Shown here: positions 60,266-64,000 of the stretch, piece by piece
Numbering within the stretch: position 1 is the first letter of the stretch
How the letters are laid out: the number at the start of each line of letters is the position of its first letter
Program-made: the position numbers and the translations under genes
The notes under the pieces: generated by a model
What the model saw: only the letters and a program-made list of their open reading frames with translations
Databases searched by the model: none
Told to the model about the DNA's origin: nothing
Assembly: GCF_016758195.1 (NCBI RefSeq)
Contig: NZ_QYAC01000008.1
Coordinates: forward strand, 1-64,000
DNA: 64,000 nt
Direction of reading: 5' to 3'
DNA from: Leucobacter chromiireducens subsp. solipictus
GTDB taxonomy: Bacteria > Actinomycetota > Actinomycetes > Actinomycetales > Microbacteriaceae

Positions 60266-60552
60266 TGCCAGTTCTTGCCGTTGTCGGGCTGCTGCAGATC
60301 CTTCCGCGCGGCCTCGTCCTCGGCGCTCGGCTTTCCGCCCAGCCCCACGAGGGCGACCATGAGGACGGACACGATAAAGCCGATGCCGAGGAAGATCAGG
60401 CCGAGGACCCAGTCGCGGGTGGTGAGCAGCACGATCAGGCCGGCGAACACACCCAGCACGGTCGCAAAGACCAGCAACTCCAGCGGTCGCAGTCGGTCGC
60501 GGCGGCTCGGGTTCACGGGATCCTGCGGGGTGGGCTCGGGAGACTGAGTCAT
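60262..60552 (-). CDS. small two-helix membrane protein
   Basis: A 96-residue protein with two helices (about residues 26-44 and 50-70), a Pro-rich N-terminal tail and a charged end. No family recognised. It lies 30 bases after the HdeD-like gene on the same strand and is likely cotranscribed with it. Confidence 0.78.
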   Translation of the reverse strand: MTQSPEPTPQDPVNPSRRDRLRPLELLVFATVLGVFAGLIVLLTTRDWVLGLIFLGIGFIVSVLMVALVGLGGKPSAEDEAARKDLQQPDNGKNWH

Positions 60553-60582
60553 CGGGTGCTTTCGGTCAGACGTGTGAGGGGG

Positions 60583-61179
60583 TTACCGGGCGGCGGGCGC
60601 GCTGCCCGCTTCGTCACCGGTGATCTCGGTGACGCGGCGCGTATCAAACGCGGAGATTCCTAGGAAGACGCCAACGAGGATCGCGTACGCGCCGAAAAAC
60701 CCGAGCACGGCGACCTGATCTTCGCGCGCCAACAGCACGAACAGCGCCAGGAGCACGCCGGCGGCACCCACGAGGGTGGCGTCCTGGCGCGACCCGGGGC
60801 GTACGGCGGCCCCGAGGAACTCCAGGAGCGCGCTGATCAGCGCCCAGCCGGCGATGACGCAGGCGAAGACGAGCACCGACCCCGTGAAGAACGGAAGAAT
60901 GACCCCGGCGAGTACCGAGATGATCCCGAGGATGAGGGGGACCACGGTGCGCTGCGCGGCCGGCGCGGCGAGCCACTCGATGAGGTGCGCAATGCCGATG
61001 GCACCGAGCGCCGCCGTGGCCACGCCAACGTCGAAGGAGAGCTGCTCGTGCAGGGTCGCGGAGAACGCGATGACCATGCCGGCAACGATCAGGACCGCAA
61101 CTCGGATCAGGCGCACCGTGCGCGAGATCGGAGGCTGGGTGGTCGTCGATCGCGCTGATGTCGGTGCCGCAGCGGACAT
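60583..61179 (-). CDS. HdeD/DUF308-like membrane protein
   Basis: A 198-residue protein with six helices arranged as three pairs, typical of DUF308/HdeD (acid-resistance membrane protein). Typical runs are LGIISVLAGVILPFFTGS and AGWALISALLEFLGA. Function in actinobacteria is unknown. ATG 61179 follows AGGGGAGG; TACACT at 61204-61209 is a likely -10 box. Confidence 0.83.
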   Translation of the reverse strand: MSAAAPTSARSTTTQPPISRTVRLIRVAVLIVAGMVIAFSATLHEQLSFDVGVATAALGAIGIAHLIEWLAAPAAQRTVVPLILGIISVLAGVILPFFTGSVLVFACVIAGWALISALLEFLGAAVRPGSRQDATLVGAAGVLLALFVLLAREDQVAVLGFFGAYAILVGVFLGISAFDTRRVTEITGDEAGSAPAAR

Positions 61180-61246
61180 GCCTCCCCTTTCCATACTCCC
61201 TGTAGTGTACCGCTCGCGTCCGAGATGCCCTCTCAGGGATCGTCGG

Positions 61247-61276
61247 CCTGCGAGCCGGGAGGTCCCGGCCCGCAGG
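61247..61276 (-). terminator. hairpin after dnaB
   Basis: CCTGC/GCAGG and CCGGG/CCCGG pair around an AGGT loop, nine bases beyond the dnaB stop. No T-run, so moderate support. Confidence 0.5.
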
Positions 61277-61284
61277 AGGATGGA

Positions 61285-62661
61285 TCAGATCCCGCTCGGC
61301 ATGTCCTGGAAGCGCGAGTAGTGGCCCTGGAACGCGACGGTGACCGTCCCCGTGGGGCCGTTACGCTGCTTGGCGAGGATGAAGTCCGCCTCGCCCGCGC
61401 GGGGACTGTCCCGATCGCCCACGGCCTCGCGGTGCAGCAGGATCACCATGTCGGCGTCCTGCTCCAGCGAGCCCGACTCGCGCAGATCGCTGATGGCGGG
61501 CATCTTGTCGGCGCGCTGCTCCGATGCACGGTTCAGCTGCGACAGCGCGATCACGGGAACGTCCAGCTCCTTCGAGAGAAGCTTCAACGCACGCGAGAAC
61601 TCCGAGACCTCCTGCTGACGGCTCTCGGACTTCTTGCCGCTGGAGAGCAGCTGCAGGTAGTCGATCACGACCATGCGCAGGCCGTGCTGCTGCTTCAGCC
61701 GGCGACACTTCGCACGAATCTCGACGAGCGTGAGGTTCGGGCTATCGTCGATGAACAGCGGCGCCTCGGCCACCCGCGCCTGCGTGGCGGCGAGCTTCTG
61801 AAAGTCCCGGTTGTCGAGCGAGCCCTTGCGGAGGGTCTGCATGGGGATACTCGCCTCAGCCGCGAGCAACCGCATCGCGATCTCCGCGCGCCCCATCTCG
61901 AGCGAGAAGAACACGGTCGGGGCGTTCGCGTGCACGGAGGCGTTGCGGGCCACGTCCATCGCCAGGGTTGACTTGCCCATCGCGGGTCGGGCCGCGATGA
62001 TGATCATCTGCCCGCCGGCGAAGCCGTTGGTCATGGCGTCGAGTTCGCTGAAGCCGGTCGGCACGCCCAGCATGCCGTCCGTCGCGCTGTTCGCCTTGTT
62101 GATCTCCTCAAGCGCGGCATCGACGGCGAGATGCAGCGGCACGTAGTCTTCGCCCTGGCTTTCACCGGTCACGCCGTAGATTTCTGATTGTGCGACGTTG
62201 ACGAGGTCGATCGCTTCGCCTTCTCCGGCGTAGCCCATCTGCACGATCCGGGTGCCGGCCTCGACGAGGCGCCGCAGCAGCGCCTTCTCCGCGACGATCT
62301 CGGCGTAGAAGCTGGCGTTCGCGGCGGTCGGAACGATACTCGTGACGGTGTGCAGGTATTCGGCGCCGCCCGCACGCTGCAACTCGCCGCTCTTCGTCAG
62401 TTCGTCCGTGACCGTAATGACGTCGGTGGGCTCGCCCCGGGAGTACAGGGAGAGCACGGCCTCGTAGATCACCTCGTGCTTGGGGACGTAGAAGTCGCCC
62501 CCGGCGAGCAGGCCGGTGACGTCCGCGACCGCGTCCTTTGACAGGAGCATTCCGCCGAGCGCACTCTGCTCGGCGAGCAGGTCGTACGGCGGCGTGCGTT
62601 CGTGTCCGCGGGGAAATTCTTCCGCGGGGGAATCTGGGATACCCAGGTGTGCGATCGACAC
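61285..62661 (-). CDS. dnaB: replicative DNA helicase DnaB
   Basis: A 458-residue helicase. The N-terminal primase-interaction domain is AEQSALGGMLLSKDAVADV. The RecA-like domain has Walker A ARPAMGKSTLAMD and Walker B MVVIDYLQLL, then SRALKLLSKELDVPVIALSQLNR. It unwinds the replication fork as a hexamer. No intein is present, although actinobacterial dnaB genes sometimes carry one. The GTG at 62661 is chosen for AAGGAG seven bases upstream; the earlier start at 62757 has no site and adds a poorly conserved tail. Confidence 0.97.
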   Translation of the reverse strand: MSIAHLGIPDSPAEEFPRGHERTPPYDLLAEQSALGGMLLSKDAVADVTGLLAGGDFYVPKHEVIYEAVLSLYSRGEPTDVITVTDELTKSGELQRAGGAEYLHTVTSIVPTAANASFYAEIVAEKALLRRLVEAGTRIVQMGYAGEGEAIDLVNVAQSEIYGVTGESQGEDYVPLHLAVDAALEEINKANSATDGMLGVPTGFSELDAMTNGFAGGQMIIIAARPAMGKSTLAMDVARNASVHANAPTVFFSLEMGRAEIAMRLLAAEASIPMQTLRKGSLDNRDFQKLAATQARVAEAPLFIDDSPNLTLVEIRAKCRRLKQQHGLRMVVIDYLQLLSSGKKSESRQQEVSEFSRALKLLSKELDVPVIALSQLNRASEQRADKMPAISDLRESGSLEQDADMVILLHREAVGDRDSPRAGEADFILAKQRNGPTGTVTVAFQGHYSRFQDMPSGI

Positions 62662-62767
62662 TCGATCACTCCTTCTCGATGCCTTGGGAACGGCGACTCT
62701 TCCATCAGACACCCGACCCCGGACATTCACGTTACGGGCACCCGGGGAGGGGCTCAAGCCTCACACA

Positions 62768-62796
62768 ATTCTACCTGTGGATAACTTCGTGGATAA
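62768..62796 (-). promoter_or_regulatory. likely dnaB promoter
   Basis: Leftward -35 TTATCC (62791-62796), 17-base spacer and -10 TAGAAT (62768-62773). A DnaA box fills the spacer and another covers the -35. Confidence 0.6.
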
Positions 62797-62850
62797 CCGG
62801 GCGATTTTTCCCACATGTTATCCACATGCTTGGGGACAACGTGTGGATAG
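62776..62850. promoter_or_regulatory. cluster of four DnaA boxes
   Basis: TGTGGATAA at 62776-62784 (perfect), CGTGGATAA at 62788-62796 (one mismatch), TTATCCACA at 62818-62826 (perfect) and TGTGGATAG at 62842-62850 (one mismatch). A weaker CTTTCCACA lies at about 62896-62904. Confidence 0.85.
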
Positions 62851-63075
62851 GTGTGGAGTATTCCGCCGAATTATCGCTCTGATCTGGTGTTTATACTTTC
62901 CACAGGGGGAAAGTTATTCAACTTTCAGGGTGACATTGAAGACGACGGCGCGTCGTGAAGTGTGGAGAACTACCCTGCGATAGGCGCGCTGTCAAGCCGC
63001 GGCTGACACGCCCGCGATGCTCCCGCGACACGCCCGGTTCACCCGTTCTTCGCGCGCTATCTGCCTCCGGAAAAG

Positions 63076-63124
63076 CGCAACGGCGGGGTGGCGATCCGAA
63101 GAGGATCACCACCCCGCCGTTGCG
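63076..63124 (-). terminator. terminator of the ssb-rpsR-rplI operon
   Basis: CGCAACGGCGGGGTGG (63076-63091) pairs with CCACCCCGCCGTTGCG (63109-63124). GATCC/GGATC extends the stem inward. CTTTTCC follows on the leftward strand. Confidence 0.92.
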
Positions 63125-63136
63125 GGTGTCGCGAGC

Positions 63137-63586
63137 TTAGCGCTGCGAGATGACCTGGAGGGTCACCACTGCGTCGACGCCCTCGTGGAGGTGCACCGTC
63201 GCCTTGTACTCACCCGTCGACTTCACGCTGGGGAGCGTGATCTTGCGCTTGTCGACCTGGCCGAGGCCAGCGTCGGCGATCGCAGCCGCAACCGCGGCCG
63301 GCTTCACCGAACCGAAGAGGCGGCCACCGGTGCCGGTCTTCGCCTGGAGGCGGATCTTGCCCTCCTGGAGCTTGGCCTTGAGCGCCTGAGCGTCCTCGAC
63401 CGAAGCGAGCGCACGTGCGTCGCGAGCGGCACGGAGCTGTGCAACCTGAGCCTCGCCACCGCGGGTCCAGTGCACCCCGTAGCCCTGGGGCACGAGGTAG
63501 TTGCGTGCGTAGCCGTTCTTGACGTCAACGACGTCGCCGGCGGAACCGAGGCCCTGGACCTCGTTCGTGAGAATTACCTTCGCCAT
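63137..63586 (-). CDS. rplI: 50S ribosomal protein L9
   Basis: A 149-residue L9. The N-terminal domain is [29 protein letters not shown] (signature in part), a long helix follows, and the C-terminal domain contains KLFGSV-like [11 protein letters not shown]. It binds 23S rRNA at the L1 side. It is the last gene of the leftward rpsR-rplI unit and is followed by a strong terminator. Confidence 0.98.
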   Translation of the reverse strand: MAKVILTNEVQGLGSAGDVVDVKNGYARNYLVPQGYGVHWTRGGEAQVAQLRAARDARALASVEDAQALKAKLQEGKIRLQAKTGTGGRLFGSVKPAAVAAAIADAGLGQVDKRKITLPSVKSTGEYKATVHLHEGVDAVVTLQVISQR

Positions 63587-63600
63587 GATTCTCGTTCTCC

Positions 63601-63861
63601 TTAGCGGCCGGAGCCGGCGTAGGGGAGGAGTGCCATCTCGCGGGCGTTCTTCACGGCCTTCGCGATCAGTCGCTGCTCCTGCACGGAAACGCCGGTGATC
63701 CGACGCGCGCGGATCTTCCCACGCTCGGAAATGAACTTGCGAAGCGTTGCGACGTCCTTGTAGTCAATGACGCCGACGGTCTGCTTCTTGGCGGGTGCGA
63801 CGACCTTTGCGTTCTTGCCGCGACCCGGCTTGCGGGCTGCGCCGCTGGACTTGCCTGCCAT
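63601..63861 (-). CDS. rpsR: 30S ribosomal protein S18, zinc-free type
   Basis: An 86-residue S18: [20 protein letters not shown], then [12 protein letters not shown]. The CxxC-type cysteines of the zinc form are missing. ATG 63861 chosen since the preceding codons do not match the family; GAAAAGAGACC precedes it. It lies between ssb and rplI, the conserved order. Confidence 0.97.
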   Translation of the reverse strand: MAGKSSGAARKPGRGKNAKVVAPAKKQTVGVIDYKDVATLRKFISERGKIRARRITGVSVQEQRLIAKAVKNAREMALLPYAGSGR

Positions 63862-63972
63862 AGTTGGTCTCTTTTCTGGTGATGTCTCAAGCACGCTCGA
63901 AACAAAAAGTTGATGCTCGCCGTCAGAGCGGACGGGAGGGTGCCTGCCGCGCGAGACGACAGAGAAGCGGCC

Positions 63973-64000
63973 TTAGAAAGGCTGCTCGTCGTCGAAGCCG
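63973..64000 (-). CDS. ssb: single-stranded DNA-binding protein, 3' end only
   Basis: The leftward strand reads GFDDEQPF and then TAA at 63973-63975, just upstream of rpsR. An acidic tip ending in PF is the protein-interaction tail of bacterial SSB, and ssb-rpsR-rplI is the normal order. The rest of the gene lies beyond the right edge of the window. Confidence 0.85.

Larger units (their letters stand above)
62662..63136. other. 475-base spacer between rplI and dnaB
   Basis: The longest spacer in the window. It holds the dnaB leader (about 100 bases), the likely dnaB promoter with DnaA boxes, and an AT-rich patch at 62810-62930. The stem GAAAGTT-ATTC-AACTTTC (62909-62926) and a rightward TATACT (62892-62897) lie there. 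The rplI terminator is at 63076-63124. I see no protein gene; a short untranslated RNA is possible but unsupported. Confidence 0.6.

Noticed and set aside
62662..63136. Chromosomal replication origin
   Set aside because: DnaA boxes are present, but dnaA, dnaN and rpmH are not here, and the boxes fit a dnaB promoter. A secondary DnaA-binding site is more likely.

Overview
The window is high-GC actinobacterial DNA, most likely from the family Microbacteriaceae and perhaps a Leucobacter relative. The basis is GC-rich codon use, many GTG starts, many apparently leaderless genes with a TAnnnT box 6-7 bases before the start codon, the rpsR-rplI-dnaB order, and ribosomal proteins of the cysteine-free type. 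The genus is an inference. I recognise no phage, transposase, CRISPR array, tRNA or rRNA. Nearly every base belongs to 56 complete genes, plus the 3' tip of ssb.

Region 1 (1-8.4 kb): an uncharacterised protein and a zinc-free quinone oxidoreductase form one unit. Next comes a drug or lipid export pair, a YhgE/Pip-like protein with long heptapeptide repeats and an MMPL transporter with an odd C-terminal domain. A divergent TetR regulator with two operator-like palindromes faces the pair.

Region 2 (8.4-29.3 kb) is the accessory part and the most interesting. It looks like a catabolic gene cluster for a ketone or cyclic alcohol. It encodes a Baeyer-Villiger monooxygenase, an HSL-type esterase, two short-chain dehydrogenases, an iron-type alcohol dehydrogenase, an aldehyde dehydrogenase, a 3-hydroxyacyl-CoA dehydrogenase relative and a HyuA/HyuB pair. 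A ribose-type ABC importer is included, in which ATPase and permease are fused in one protein. Control seems to lie with a GAF/AAA/Fis regulator, a shortened paralogue of it and a GntR regulator. GTCTCA/TGAGAC palindromes lie in the control regions.

Region 3 (29.5-42.6 kb): dCTP deaminase, an MFS transporter, a flavin amine oxidase, a TetR regulator, a CopD-CtaG fusion, HU, the rpmB-rpmG-rpsN operon, a membrane protein, an SGNH hydrolase and a large RND exporter with a coiled-coil insertion.

Region 4 (42.6-50.4 kb) is metal homeostasis: a five-gene zinc uptake operon ending in zur and preceded by a Zur-like box, then an amidase, a CopZ-like copper chaperone behind a CsoR-like box, and a CDF exporter. 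Region 5 (50.5-61.2 kb) has a branched-chain 2-oxoacid dehydrogenase operon headed by an aminotransferase, a phosphotyrosine phosphatase, a repeat-rich spacer, purB, a siderophore-interacting protein and several small membrane proteins. Region 6 (61.3-64 kb) is the conserved ssb-rpsR-rplI and dnaB block. DnaA boxes lie across the likely dnaB promoter.
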